Source of the DNA: Bacteroidota bacterium
GTDB taxonomy: Bacteria; Bacteroidota; Bacteroidia; Bacteroidales; F082
Length of the DNA stretch: 40,627 nucleotides
Direction: 5' to 3'
Assembly (NCBI GenBank): GCA_024279935.1
Contig: JAJRQZ010000053.1
Span: forward strand, 1-40,627
In this document: piece after piece, positions 9,901-17,551 of the stretch
Numbering within the stretch: position 1 is the stretch's first letter
Layout: every line of letters begins with the position of its first letter
Translations under genes and position numbers: made by a program
Notes under the pieces: generated by a model
Told to the model about the DNA's origin: nothing
The model's database searches: none
The model's input: the letters and a program-made list of their open reading frames with translations, nothing else

Positions 9901-11404
9901 GCCATGGGATACTTTAGCGGATGGTTATGGGCCTTCGCTTACTCTTTGTAATCCCGATGTTGACAACAATATCGCAGAAAACTGGACTCATTCAGTAAAC
10001 TTTGTTGCAACTAATTCTGTTGGCGATTCCATTTGGGCCACTCCCGGTTTTGGATGTCAAATCGAGTTATTGGCAGGTTTTGAAGCTGATTTAACACAGA
10101 TATTGGTCGGCGGCTCGGTTAACTTTACTGACCTTACCATCGGGGATCCCACTATATGGACCTGGACTTTCGAGGGCGGAAACCCGGCAACCTACGACGG
10201 GCAGACCCCTCCGCCGATTACCTATGATACCGCAGGGGTTTACGATGTAACTCTTTATGTATCCGATGGCAGCAATGAAGATGAAATAACGTATATTGAC
10301 TATATTGAGGTCGTTTATCTCGACCCGCCCCTTAACCTTGTTGGCGATGTTAGCCCTGAGGATGATGTTTTGCTTAACTGGGACGCTCCCGGTACCGTGG
10401 CAAGCAGCGAGCTGATTTATGATAATAATGAAACAACCGGGGCTTATAGTTATGAAGGATATACTATGTCAACTCACATGTCTCCTGAATCAGCATGTAA
10501 AGTATTGTCGCTTAAATATTTCACTTCAATTCAGGATGGAGACAACACATTCAATGCCAATGTGTTCAGCTGGGAAACAGATGCCCCGGGCACAGATTTG
10601 ATCTATACGGAAGCAGCTACCGCTATCGACCAGGATTGGATGGAAATTGATGTTTCCGCACAGGACATTTTCTTCGATGGCGATTTCGTTGTTGGATTTG
10701 GATCCGTAAATGCCACTACTTTCGTCGGTTACGATGGGAACCTCGACAACGGGAGAAGCTGGGACTTCGATAATGTTTCAACTTGGACACCTTGGAACGA
10801 AGCCTATCTGATCAGGGCGGTGGTTCAATATACCGATGGTAAGATTGCTGAGATAGGAAACCTTGGCACTGACATCAAAATTAACAGGGCTGGTTTTGCG
10901 AATGTTGCACATCCAACTGATTATCCGGATATCGTAACAGTAGATCCCATAAACAATAAGATTACGGGAAACCGCGACATGCTCGGATACAATGTATATC
11001 GCGACGATGTTAAAATTAATACGGAATTGGTAACGCTTACCGAATATACCGACGTACAGCCTCCGATAGCCTCGCATGATTATTATGTTACGGCCGTTTA
11101 CGACCTGGGCGAGTCGGAAGCCTCGAATGTGGTTACCCTCCTAGTTACTGATATTGATGAAATTGAAGGAAACAATATTTCTGTATATCCTAATCCTTCC
11201 GATGGGTTTTTTACTATCGAAATTTCCGCCGATGCGGTTTACGATATGAAATTAATGGATGTCAGGGGAAAAGTTGTTTACCGGAAGCTTATTCATCAAT
11301 CTGTCAATGTTAACACATCTAACCTTAATAAAGGCATCTATCTTATTAGCTTAATAGAAAAATCATCAAATGATGTTACTGTTAAAAAATTGATTATTAG
11401 ATAA
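6932..11404 (+). CDS. Giant multi-modular T9SS type A cargo (two lamin-tail domains)
   Basis: A 1490-residue secreted protein with no visible catalytic domain. In order I see: a signal peptide (1-27, ending LNAQ); a carbohydrate-binding-like jelly roll opening NGDFESW (about 32-172); a choice-of-anchor-J-like module (about 179-337) ending TWEVDNVKVEG; two starch-binding-like beta-sandwiches (about 341-508 and 515-623); a lamin-tail-like domain opening INEIMYN (about 624-777); an SPNGGE-type domain (782-875); a second lamin-tail-like domain with LTEIMYN (881-1042); a PKD domain (1049-1128); a fibronectin-III-like part split by an insertion (about 1132-1406); and a type A T9SS sorting domain opening ISVYPNPSDGFF (about 1416-1490). 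I start at ATG 6932; a TTG 36 bases upstream only lengthens the signal peptide. Its role as a surface adhesin, glycan binder or scaffold is inferred. Confidence 0.88.
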   Translation: MKKKITLKKIALQLFFVMFFSMGLNAQTIVTNGDFESWTAGVPDGWTTIESGITVTEETATIHGGSSSASIDVTTTVQGDTDFRQDVSVVAGTTYDVSVWVYHTEGNVKARLYVGTYQNYSDNTITGSWQEMTYTYSAGSTGTIEIGLRFYDQTGFDGSEIVYVDDFVMTPQVSTATVLYLEGFDANLGQTTQYSVTGAEVWEFASSYGLPPGCSKMNGYSGGAQDNEDWLITDAIDCSDYTNIKLRFDHARNYADNTGLFVMVSTDYDGVGDPNSFTWTDLTSQFTFPDPGGWTFIDAGTVDITANSGASTYIAFKYTSTTAAAATWEVDNVKVEGDFNVTAYVAGTFNSWNASDPDYEMSLNANDVMDLTKNLPAANHEYKIVEDGSWYPGTNQTINLSASEDITWKWNYHDNLVTHTIPVVAGNFLSTLGGNDWDPTELMGEMSDPDGDDVFTLQLTIPQGSYECKVTLNHNWDQSTGGNIPFTTDGVTPTIFTYEFATNTTTVSGPAPPSATVTFIVYDTLGQNYDGFYLKGSWDADGNYDPSWNNGNEHTPFYDDGTNGDITADDNVWTCQQDLTSDDGANTWEWGVDDTEHNWVDGNWTFQVIDGTAQTRTWEVPDSPYVIINEIMYNSPGADEEWVELYNPTSSSIDLEDWKLLDSDASHAPIVITAGHSIPAEGYFTIQVTDNGNFPFTPDFDGSGNFGLNNGGDNVRMYNADGILIDHVPYLDNGDWPTEPDGNGPSLSLVDPDTDNSLGASWDASRQDGGSPGEENFPPLPYVTVISPNGGESIQLDSYFDITWEYGILEGAIKIEIVREGQNPELITSGIDVADTVYSWYVFESLELANDYKIIITSLDDEDVNDESDDYFSIVPHYNIPQLVLTEIMYNPPEAGEDSLELIEIYNNGDDTVNMDNLYFSQGVEYDFPDIEILPDSFLLVAKDSLSMLATFNVNAYQWTGGGLSNGGEDIEIMDNYDNVIDYVDYDDYLPWDTLADGYGPSLTLCNPDVDNNIAENWTHSVNFVATNSVGDSIWATPGFGCQIELLAGFEADLTQILVGGSVNFTDLTIGDPTIWTWTFEGGNPATYDGQTPPPITYDTAGVYDVTLYVSDGSNEDEITYIDYIEVVYLDPPLNLVGDVSPEDDVLLNWDAPGTVASSELIYDNNETTGAYSYEGYTMSTHMSPESACKVLSLKYFTSIQDGDNTFNANVFSWETDAPGTDLIYTEAATAIDQDWMEIDVSAQDIFFDGDFVVGFGSVNATTFVGYDGNLDNGRSWDFDNVSTWTPWNEAYLIRAVVQYTDGKIAEIGNLGTDIKINRAGFANVAHPTDYPDIVTVDPINNKITGNRDMLGYNVYRDDVKINTELVTLTEYTDVQPPIASHDYYVTAVYDLGESEASNVVTLLVTDIDEIEGNNISVYPNPSDGFFTIEISADAVYDMKLMDVRGKVVYRKLIHQSVNVNTSNLNKGIYLISLIEKSSNDVTVKKLIIR

Positions 11405-11424
11405 ATAATATTGAATTAAACGAT

Positions 11425-11462
11425 AAAACCAGATACTGGACTCAAGGAAGGCATCTGGTTTT
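11425..11462 (+). terminator. Hairpin terminator after the giant T9SS gene
   Basis: Ten-base perfect arms (11425-11434 and 11453-11462) with an 18-base loop begin 20 bases after the stop. The 3' side ends in TTTT and continues GTCGT, matching the tail of the pepA hairpin. Confidence 0.7.
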
Positions 11463-11499
11463 GTCGTCCTTTATAATTAATCAAATAAATTTTATGCTT

Positions 11500-13146
11500 A
11501 TGAAAAAAATAAATTTACTCGGACTTTTTCTTTTGATTTTTGCATCAGTTTCGATGATGGGTCAAAACCTTGTTCAAAACCCCGGAATGGAAAACTGGGA
11601 CGACGACGCTACTCCCTCATCATGGGATAAAGCAGAAAATATCTCAAAAGAAGCAACTAATATCCATGCGGGAACATTTTCGGCAGCACATCTGTCGGCT
11701 AGCTCGACTAAGGATTTAAGTCAGGATGTTGCCGGTATCGTTGGAGGACAACAATACAGGATCCAGTATTATTATCTGGATAACTCGGCAATGGCAAGAA
11801 CCCGGATATGGTCTTATTGGATGGACGTGGACGGAAATTATCTCGATGACAACGCCGATGTTCTGCGCCCTGCTGATTATAGCGTGGATAGTACTGATTG
11901 GCAGCATTTTGACGAAACATTGATTGCGCCTTCCACTGCAGCCCAGTTCCGCTTCGAGCTTAGGGTTTATAAACAAGACGGTTTGACGGATGGCAATGTT
12001 TATTATGACGATTTCTCGCTGGAGGCTGATGTTACCAATAACCCCGAACCGTCAAATTACCCGACGGATTTTACTGCAGCGGCCGCCGGGCTCACGATAG
12101 ACTTGAACTGGACCGATGCTATTGGCGATGTCCTGCCTGTTGGCTACCTTATAAAAGGGGAGCTGGCACCCATCTCGGCCTCTGCGAATATTGATTTCCC
12201 CATTGATGGGACACCTGAAGCCGACGATCTCGACTGGAGCGACGGAACAGGGGCCGTGAATGTCGCCTATGGTGTAGAGAATTATACTTTTAGTGATTTA
12301 TCCCCCGGCGAAACTTATGTTTTCTATATTTTCCCTTATTCCAATTCAGGTGATAATATTGATTACAAGACCGATGGCGACGTCCCTGTTGCCGATGCAC
12401 AGATACCGGCACTTATTATCATCAACCAGGAGGACTTTGATAACGGCCTCGGTACTTGGACCCCATACAACGTTTTGGGTAACCAAGAATGGTACCAGTC
12501 GGATTTCGGCGGCAAGACGTTTGCCAAAATGAGCGGCTACGATGGTGGCTCGTTCGATAATGAAGACTGGCTGATATCCCCTATTCTAAATATGGCTGAT
12601 TTCGACTCCGTTTTCTTTAATTTCGAGTCTGCTTATAATTATACCGGCCCAGCACTAGAGTTGTTTATTTCAACAGATTATGACGGGCTTGGCAACCCCA
12701 ACGATTTTTCCTGGACTGATATTAGCGATATGGCTGCTTGGTCCGACGGAAGCTGGAATTTTGTGGAATCAGGCGACCTTAATTTAAAGGACTATTTGCA
12801 AAATGGCGTTTATTTGGCCTTTAAATATACATCCACGACCGATGGGTCCGCAACCTGGGAACTCGACAGTTTTCTTGTTTTCGGAAATATCCATGTTGGC
12901 TTGGGCGAAAATGCTTTTGCCGATATACGTTTGTTCCCAAACCCGGCCCAACAGCAGATATTCCTGAATTCAAATACCGATGCCGAGGTGGTGATTTATT
13001 CCATAAACGGGCAAAGATTATTGGTAACATCTATCAGCCAGGGAGATAACTCAATAAATATAAGTGGCCTTCGTTCTGGAATGTATGTTGTCCGGATTAA
13101 CACCAAAAATGGTGAGACATTAACTAAAAAGCTGACGGTTGAATAA
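11500..13146 (+). CDS. T9SS type A cargo with CBM-like, FnIII and choice-of-anchor-J modules
   Basis: A 548-residue secreted protein. It has a signal peptide (1-22, ending MMGQ), a carbohydrate-binding-like jelly roll opening NLVQNPGMENW (about 23-177), a fibronectin-III-like domain (about 185-305), a choice-of-anchor-J-like module (about 309-463) and a type A sorting domain opening DIRLFPNPAQQ (about 476-548). The anchor-J module strongly resembles the one in the preceding giant gene: both contain DNEDWL or NEDWLI, STDYDG, GxPN, FSWTD and AFKYTSTT. The two genes are therefore paralogous neighbours built from shared parts. An in-frame ATG at 11494 would add two residues and is equally possible. 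No enzyme domain is visible. Confidence 0.87.
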   Translation: MKKINLLGLFLLIFASVSMMGQNLVQNPGMENWDDDATPSSWDKAENISKEATNIHAGTFSAAHLSASSTKDLSQDVAGIVGGQQYRIQYYYLDNSAMARTRIWSYWMDVDGNYLDDNADVLRPADYSVDSTDWQHFDETLIAPSTAAQFRFELRVYKQDGLTDGNVYYDDFSLEADVTNNPEPSNYPTDFTAAAAGLTIDLNWTDAIGDVLPVGYLIKGELAPISASANIDFPIDGTPEADDLDWSDGTGAVNVAYGVENYTFSDLSPGETYVFYIFPYSNSGDNIDYKTDGDVPVADAQIPALIIINQEDFDNGLGTWTPYNVLGNQEWYQSDFGGKTFAKMSGYDGGSFDNEDWLISPILNMADFDSVFFNFESAYNYTGPALELFISTDYDGLGNPNDFSWTDISDMAAWSDGSWNFVESGDLNLKDYLQNGVYLAFKYTSTTDGSATWELDSFLVFGNIHVGLGENAFADIRLFPNPAQQQIFLNSNTDAEVVIYSINGQRLLVTSISQGDNSINISGLRSGMYVVRINTKNGETLTKKLTVE

Positions 13147-13167
13147 AAGCATATTTTAATAATTTTT

Positions 13168-13200
13168 AAAACCTGCCTGTTTACCAACATGGCAGGTTTT
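13168..13200 (+). terminator. Hairpin terminator after the second T9SS gene
   Basis: Ten-base arms (13168-13177 and 13191-13200) start 21 bases after the stop. The inner bases extend the stem with a small bulge, and the 3' arm ends TTTT. Confidence 0.75.
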
Positions 13201-13269
13201 ATTAATTTAGCACGACTTTATACGAGCACATTACAAAGTGCACGAGCAATATTTTACTAAAAAACCAGT

Positions 13270-14841
13270 TTGATAAAAAGATTGAAAACCATTCTTAAAA
13301 TATCTTTAATACTTGTAATAGCGACTTCTGCAACAGTTGTATTTGCACAGAAACTAAACACTTTGCGTTTGGAGGTCCCGGCTGATATAGATGTCGAATC
13401 GTATCATGTGGAGCAAGTTGGCAAACGGGGCGTCATAATTTTTTATGAGAGTAATGAATATGCCCCGGAAAAAAAACGCAAGTGGTATTTCGGGTTCTTC
13501 GACTCCGACTTAAATCAAGAATGGCTGAAATTTGTTCCTTTGGAGGATAAATTGCAATTTGAGTTCGCGTCAAGCAGCCGCGATGCTATTCATTTTTTCT
13601 TCAGAAACACCCAGGGAAGGAGAAATGAGGCTGGTTATTATGAAATAGTCAGCTTAAACTTTAAAAAAAACAAGTTTGAACAAATATCAGGCACTTTTCC
13701 GGCTAAAGCCGATGTGATGGCTTTTGAAACATTAGGAAGCAACGCCTGCATGGGCATTAATATTTCGGGTAATCAAACGGACTTGTTGTTTATAAATCTT
13801 GATACCGGCGAAATAAACCCCCTCAAGCTGGCCGAAGACTACCCTAGTATTATTGAAGCCGTTTTTGCCAACAAGATTGATAACAATTTTTATGTGGCCC
13901 TGAAAGTAAAACGAGAAGATGATAAATTGTCAGACTTTATCCATGTTCTAAATACCAATGGTAAAACATTGTCGGTTAGCGAGATAGATAACAGCGACAA
14001 AAGCAAGGTGTTGAGGAAGTTTAGGTTTTATGCCTCAAAAAACAAAGACATGGCGGTGTTTGGCGTTTACGATGTCCACAAAGGGCGACAACCGTCGGTC
14101 GATAAGCTCGACAATGAAGATAATCCTAAAACGGCAGGCTTGTTCTATTTTAAGTTTGAAATGGAAGCGGTGAAAAACATCAAATTCATCAGTTTTGCGG
14201 AACTGGACAATGTTCACGGAAGCATAAAACAATGGAGAGGCTCCTCAGGTGGTAAAAATACTGCTGCTGTTGAAACCGGCAATGGTCGTGTGAGCACGTT
14301 TTTCAACATCAACAAACCCGACATTCGTAAAACCGCCGGGGGATATCTTTTTAATGCCGAGGTTTACAAGCCTCATTATGTTACCGAAACACGCATGGAT
14401 TACGACTTCTACGGAAGGCCTTATCCATATTCCTATAGCGTTTTTGCCGGCTATCTGTTTTTCGATGTAATTATTGTTTCAATAGATGATAAGGGAAACA
14501 TGAGCTGGAATAACGATTTTGTGCTGCGCGACGTGAAATCCTTCTCGCTAAAGCGACATTCATTAGTCTTTCCCGACAAAAACTATGTTAGCGCCGCTTA
14601 TGTAAACAACGGTAAGATATATTCTAAAACTTTTGATGGGAGAATCGACATTGGCAGCGATGAAACAATAATTGCCTCGGGCAACGATAAGGACAGGGTG
14701 GTTGAAGACGAGAACAACCATATAGAGGAGTGGTACGACAATTATTTCCTGATTTATGGTTATCAAAAGATAAACAACAGATCATTATCAAAAAAAGATG
14801 TTAGAGTTGTTTTTTACATGAACAAGGTTGCATATAAATAG
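13270..14841 (+). CDS. Exported protein of unknown family, TTG start
   Basis: A 523-residue protein that I do not recognise. It begins with a clear signal peptide (basic IKRLK, then a hydrophobic core ending VVFAQ at about residue 27). The remainder has repeated short strand-turn segments, such as FFDSDLNQEW, FINLDTGEIN and HVLNTNGKTL, that suggest a beta-propeller, but no sequence repeat is clear enough to prove one. There is no T9SS sorting domain and no lipobox, so a periplasmic location is inferred. The start must be the TTG at 13270: an in-frame stop lies at 13258-13260, and no ATG or GTG occurs before the signal peptide. It is probably a single-gene unit. Confidence 0.75.
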   Translation: MIKRLKTILKISLILVIATSATVVFAQKLNTLRLEVPADIDVESYHVEQVGKRGVIIFYESNEYAPEKKRKWYFGFFDSDLNQEWLKFVPLEDKLQFEFASSSRDAIHFFFRNTQGRRNEAGYYEIVSLNFKKNKFEQISGTFPAKADVMAFETLGSNACMGINISGNQTDLLFINLDTGEINPLKLAEDYPSIIEAVFANKIDNNFYVALKVKREDDKLSDFIHVLNTNGKTLSVSEIDNSDKSKVLRKFRFYASKNKDMAVFGVYDVHKGRQPSVDKLDNEDNPKTAGLFYFKFEMEAVKNIKFISFAELDNVHGSIKQWRGSSGGKNTAAVETGNGRVSTFFNINKPDIRKTAGGYLFNAEVYKPHYVTETRMDYDFYGRPYPYSYSVFAGYLFFDVIIVSIDDKGNMSWNNDFVLRDVKSFSLKRHSLVFPDKNYVSAAYVNNGKIYSKTFDGRIDIGSDETIIASGNDKDRVVEDENNHIEEWYDNYFLIYGYQKINNRSLSKKDVRVVFYMNKVAYK

Positions 14842-14893
14842 TTACCTTGCATATTGAGAAAAAATACAATCAACAAACGAAATATAAATTTAG

Positions 14894-14901
14894 TATCTTT
14901 G
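14894..14901 (+). promoter_or_regulatory. -7 promoter element of the methyltransferase transcript
   Basis: TATCTTTG matches TAnnTTTG. It lies 161 bases before the methyltransferase ATG, so the message would carry a leader of about 155 bases holding two tiny ORFs. Confidence 0.55.
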
Positions 14902-14973
14902 GACTAATGAAAAAAATATAATTGAAAAAAGACTTGTTTATACCATAGAATTCAAGTAGAAAAATAAAGGAAA

Positions 14974-15039
14974 ATGAATAGAATGAATAGTAAAGGCATC
15001 AAACACAAACCGTCAACTATTATAAAAGGAGATAGTTAA
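14974..15039 (+). CDS. Possible 21-residue leader peptide
   Basis: A short ORF (ATG 14974 to TAA 15037-15039) lies in the leader of the methyltransferase gene. It encodes a basic peptide starting MNRMNSKGIKHK. The tandem ATGAATAG at 14974 and 14983 supplies two in-frame ATGs. Its stop overlaps the 3' arm of a small hairpin (15015-15020 with 15032-15037). It may be real, or a chance ORF in an AT-rich leader. Confidence 0.3.
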   Translation: MNRMNSKGIKHKPSTIIKGDS

Positions 15040-15066
15040 CAGATGAAAACAAATACAAACGCATGA
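15015..15066 (+). promoter_or_regulatory. Shine-Dalgarno in a hairpin loop and 7-codon ORF overlapping the methyltransferase start
   Basis: Six-base arms AACTAT (15015-15020) and ATAGTT (15032-15037) enclose a loop containing AAAGGAG (15025-15031 region). A 7-codon ORF (ATG 15043, stop TGA 15064-15066) follows, and its stop overlaps the methyltransferase ATG as ATGA. This layout is typical of translational coupling. A strong Shine-Dalgarno is unusual for this phylum. Confidence 0.35.
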
Positions 15067-15854
15067 AAAAATTTTGGCAAATTTACACCTACATCAAATA
15101 TCTTGCGCTTTCGAGGTCGAGGTATAAAACACATTCCCCTTTTGTATATGATTTTATTGAAGGAGCATTGAAAGGCGAGGACGAGCCCGCTGACTTCAAC
15201 AAGCTCAAGGATTACAAGAAAAAACTGTTTAAAAGCAAGGCTCCTGTTGAAACAGTTGATTTCGGAAGCGGGGCAGGAAATTCAGCCTATAAGACTTTTG
15301 TCGTTGAAATTGGCAAATTGGCAAAAAAACGGACCCATTCGACTGCTCAGTTGGAGGATTTGTATAAGATTAGCAGATATTTCAAGCCTAAAACTATTCT
15401 GGAAATGGGTGCCGCGACGGGGTTTAGTTCCTTATATCTCAAAAAAGGAAATCCCGTATCGCGCGTTATCACCATGGAAGGTTGTGCCGGACTGGCTAAT
15501 ATCGCCCAAGAAAGCTTTGCCTTGAACCATGTCGATGATATTGAGATTGTTATTGGGAATTTTGATAACACATTGCCCGAACTATTAAACAAACTCGAGT
15601 CCCTCGACATGGTATTCTTCGATGGGAATCATAAAATGGGGCCAACGCTAAACTATTTTGAACAATGCCTGAAACTGGCCAACGAGGACAGTGTATTCAT
15701 TTTTGATGATATTCATTGGTCCAGGGGCATGACACAGGCATGGGAAAAGGTTAAGAACCATCCGGAAGCGGCTTTTACGATCGATATTTATTGGGCCGGT
15801 TTGTTGTTTTTCAAAAAAGGTTTTGCAAAGCAGCATTTTATTATCCGTTATTAA
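15063..15854 (+). CDS. Class I SAM-dependent methyltransferase (O-methyltransferase-like)
   Basis: A 263-residue cytosolic methyltransferase with unknown acceptor. Motif I, EMGAATGFSSLYL, lies near residue 115 and would bind S-adenosylmethionine. The post-motif acidic strand ITMEG and the segment VFFDGNHKMGPTLNYFEQC, followed by VFIFDDIHWSRGM, match small-molecule O-methyltransferases of the Methyltransf_24 type. The approximately 100-residue N-terminal part is helical and lacks a signal. It stands between the unknown exported protein and the ABC ATPase; each has its own promoter signal, so no operon is evident. The start ATG overlaps the stop of a 7-codon upstream ORF. Confidence 0.85.
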   Translation: MKKFWQIYTYIKYLALSRSRYKTHSPFVYDFIEGALKGEDEPADFNKLKDYKKKLFKSKAPVETVDFGSGAGNSAYKTFVVEIGKLAKKRTHSTAQLEDLYKISRYFKPKTILEMGAATGFSSLYLKKGNPVSRVITMEGCAGLANIAQESFALNHVDDIEIVIGNFDNTLPELLNKLESLDMVFFDGNHKMGPTLNYFEQCLKLANEDSVFIFDDIHWSRGMTQAWEKVKNHPEAAFTIDIYWAGLLFFKKGFAKQHFIIRY

Positions 15855-15875
15855 TACAGCGAATATATTAATTAT

Positions 15876-15883
15876 TAACTTTG
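15876..15883 (+). promoter_or_regulatory. -7 promoter element of the ABC ATPase gene
   Basis: TAACTTTG matches TAnnTTTG and lies 17 bases before the ATG at 15901, leaving a very short leader. Confidence 0.5.
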
Positions 15884-15900
15884 AAATTTAAAATTTGACA

Positions 15901-16632
15901 ATGGCTAATCAGGAAATATTAAAGCTAAAAGACATATCCCGCTTTTATAAAGTTGGAACTGAAATTGTTAAGGCGTTAAACTCAGTGAGCATGAGTATCG
16001 CAAGAAATGAATTTGTTGCCTTGATGGGGGCTTCAGGATCCGGGAAATCAACAATGATGAACATATTGGGCTGTCTTGATACTGCAACCGCAGGCACTTA
16101 TCATTTGAATGGCACTGATGTCAGCAAGATGACCGACAACGAGTTGGCCGATATTAGAAACAGGGAAATAGGATTCATCTTTCAAACATTTAATCTTTTG
16201 CCTCGGTCAACAGCCCTTGAAAATGTCATGCTCCCCTTAATTTATGCAGGAGTAACAAAGGCAGACCGCCAGAAGACAGCAACGGAGACCCTGGGGAGGG
16301 TTCAACTGGCCGACCGCATGAACCACAGGCCTAACGAACTGTCGGGGGGGCAAAGGCAAAGAGTTGCCATTGCCAGGGCATTGGTCAATAGCCCGTCCAT
16401 AGTGCTTGCCGATGAGCCAACCGGTAATCTTGACTCAAAAACATCGGTAGAGATTATGGGCTTGCTGGAAGACATTCACCGACAGGGAAATACAATAATT
16501 GTTGTAACGCACGAAGAAGACATAGCCAAGCATGCCCATAGGATTATCCGCTTAAAAGACGGCCGGATAGAATCTGACAAAATGAACGAAAACATAGTAA
16601 CTGTTAGCAGCTACCAAACAGAAACTGTTTAA
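15901..16632 (+). CDS. ABC transporter ATP-binding protein, MacB/LolD type
   Basis: A 243-residue ATPase subunit. It shows the Walker A motif GASGSGKST, the Q-loop [10 protein letters not shown], the signature [15 protein letters not shown], Walker [13 protein letters not shown] with the catalytic glutamate, and the switch histidine in VVTHEED. The FNLLP and DEPTGNLD wording is typical of the LolD/MacB group, which drives lipoprotein release or peptide and drug export through FtsX/MacB-type permeases. No permease gene lies in this window, so its partner must be encoded elsewhere. The TTG at 15895 could extend it by two residues, but ATG 15901 is preferred. The cobalamin adenosyltransferase gene begins one base after its stop, so the two are very likely co-transcribed. 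Confidence 0.93.
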   Translation: MANQEILKLKDISRFYKVGTEIVKALNSVSMSIARNEFVALMGASGSGKSTMMNILGCLDTATAGTYHLNGTDVSKMTDNELADIRNREIGFIFQTFNLLPRSTALENVMLPLIYAGVTKADRQKTATETLGRVQLADRMNHRPNELSGGQRQRVAIARALVNSPSIVLADEPTGNLDSKTSVEIMGLLEDIHRQGNTIIVVTHEEDIAKHAHRIIRLKDGRIESDKMNENIVTVSSYQTETV

Positions 16633-16633
16633 G

Positions 16634-17191
16634 ATGGCTGATTTCAAGGTCTATACAAAAACCGGCGATAAGGGCCAAACTTCATTGGTAGGAGGGAAAA
16701 GAGTCCCTAAGAACCATGAGCGCATCATGGTTTACGGTACCGTTGACGAACTGAACGTTAATGTTGGGGCCCTTAGGGATATTGTTGGACAGGAAAGGAT
16801 AAGCAAGATATTAATCATTATCCAAAACGATTTATTTGTCCTAGGCTCTTTATTGGCCAACGATGGTTCCTCAAAAGTAAAAATGCCATCGCTTAGCGCG
16901 GAGAAAATAGAATTTTTGGAAAAACAAATCGATTTAATGGATGAAGATCTGCCGGCATTAAAGAATTTCATCCTCCCGGGTGGCCACCCAACTGTTTCGG
17001 CTGCACATATCTGCCGAGTTATTTGCAGGCGTGCCGAAAGGCTGTTGGTCAATGTGGTCGAAAGGCATGATGTCGATCCTATATGCATAAAGTATTTAAA
17101 TCGGCTTTCCGATTACTTTTTTGTGCTGTCGAGAACCTTGTCGAGGATTAATAATACTGTTGAAACCCCATGGATACCTGATAAATCCTAG
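16634..17191 (+). CDS. Cob(I)alamin adenosyltransferase, PduO type
   Basis: Transfers the 5'-deoxyadenosyl group of ATP to cob(I)alamin, making adenosylcobalamin. The 185-residue length fits the PduO/MMAB class. It has the N-terminal ATP-binding segment YTKTGDKGQTSLVGGKRVPK, then YGTVDELN, the central PGGHPTVSAAHICRVICRRAER signature (residues about 115-137), and a C-terminal YLNRLSDYFFVLSR helix. It follows the ABC ATPase by one base. No cobalamin-dependent enzyme or corrin gene is nearby, so the user of the cofactor lies elsewhere. Confidence 0.93.
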   Translation: MADFKVYTKTGDKGQTSLVGGKRVPKNHERIMVYGTVDELNVNVGALRDIVGQERISKILIIIQNDLFVLGSLLANDGSSKVKMPSLSAEKIEFLEKQIDLMDEDLPALKNFILPGGHPTVSAAHICRVICRRAERLLVNVVERHDVDPICIKYLNRLSDYFFVLSRTLSRINNTVETPWIPDKS

Positions 17192-17215
17192 GTTTTTGAG
17201 AAAATATTTTTTTGC

Positions 17216-17245
17216 TTGACTTGCATGAAAAAAAAATTATTTTTG
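17216..17245 (+). promoter_or_regulatory. Promoter of the DUF2795 gene
   Basis: TTG (17216-17218), a 19-base spacer, then TATTTTTG (17238-17245) gives both halves of the Bacteroidota -33/-7 promoter. It sits 28 bases before ATG 17273 and rules out the longer upstream start. Confidence 0.65.
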
Positions 17246-17272
17246 CAAAAATTAAAATTGAAGATTTGTTAT

Positions 17273-17494
17273 ATGTATTGGACTTTAGAGTTAGCATCAA
17301 AACTAGAAGACGCTCCATGGCCGGCAACCAAAGATGAGTTGATAGAATGGGGCATCCGTACAGGCGTTCCTGCCGAGGTAATCGAAAATCTTAAAGAGAT
17401 TGAAGATGAAGGCGAAGCATATGACCGCATCGAAGATTTATGGCCGGATTACCCGACAAAAGAAGACTTCTTCTTTAATGAAGATGAATACTAA
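17273..17494 (+). CDS. DUF2795 small acidic protein
   Basis: A 73-residue, strongly acidic cytosolic protein of the DUF2795 family, common and highly conserved in Bacteroidota. Typical wording is visible: MYWTLELASKLEDAPWPATK at the start, EVIENLKEIEDEGE in the middle and WPDYPTKEDFFFNEDEY at the end. Function is unknown. The frame could open earlier at TTG 17216, but that region is the promoter. It is followed by a short GC hairpin and the convergent hydrolase gene. Confidence 0.9.
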   Translation: MYWTLELASKLEDAPWPATKDELIEWGIRTGVPAEVIENLKEIEDEGEAYDRIEDLWPDYPTKEDFFFNEDEY

Positions 17495-17518
17495 AAGAAA
17501 AAATAATTATTGTCTTGC

Positions 17519-17548
17519 ACCGCTTTGATGTTTTCAGGGCGGTTTTTT
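17519..17548 (+). terminator. Weak hairpin plus T run after the DUF2795 gene
   Basis: Five-base arms ACCGC (17519-17523) and GCGGT (17539-17543) are followed by six T. It lies between two convergent genes. Confidence 0.5.
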
Positions 17549-17551
17549 GTT

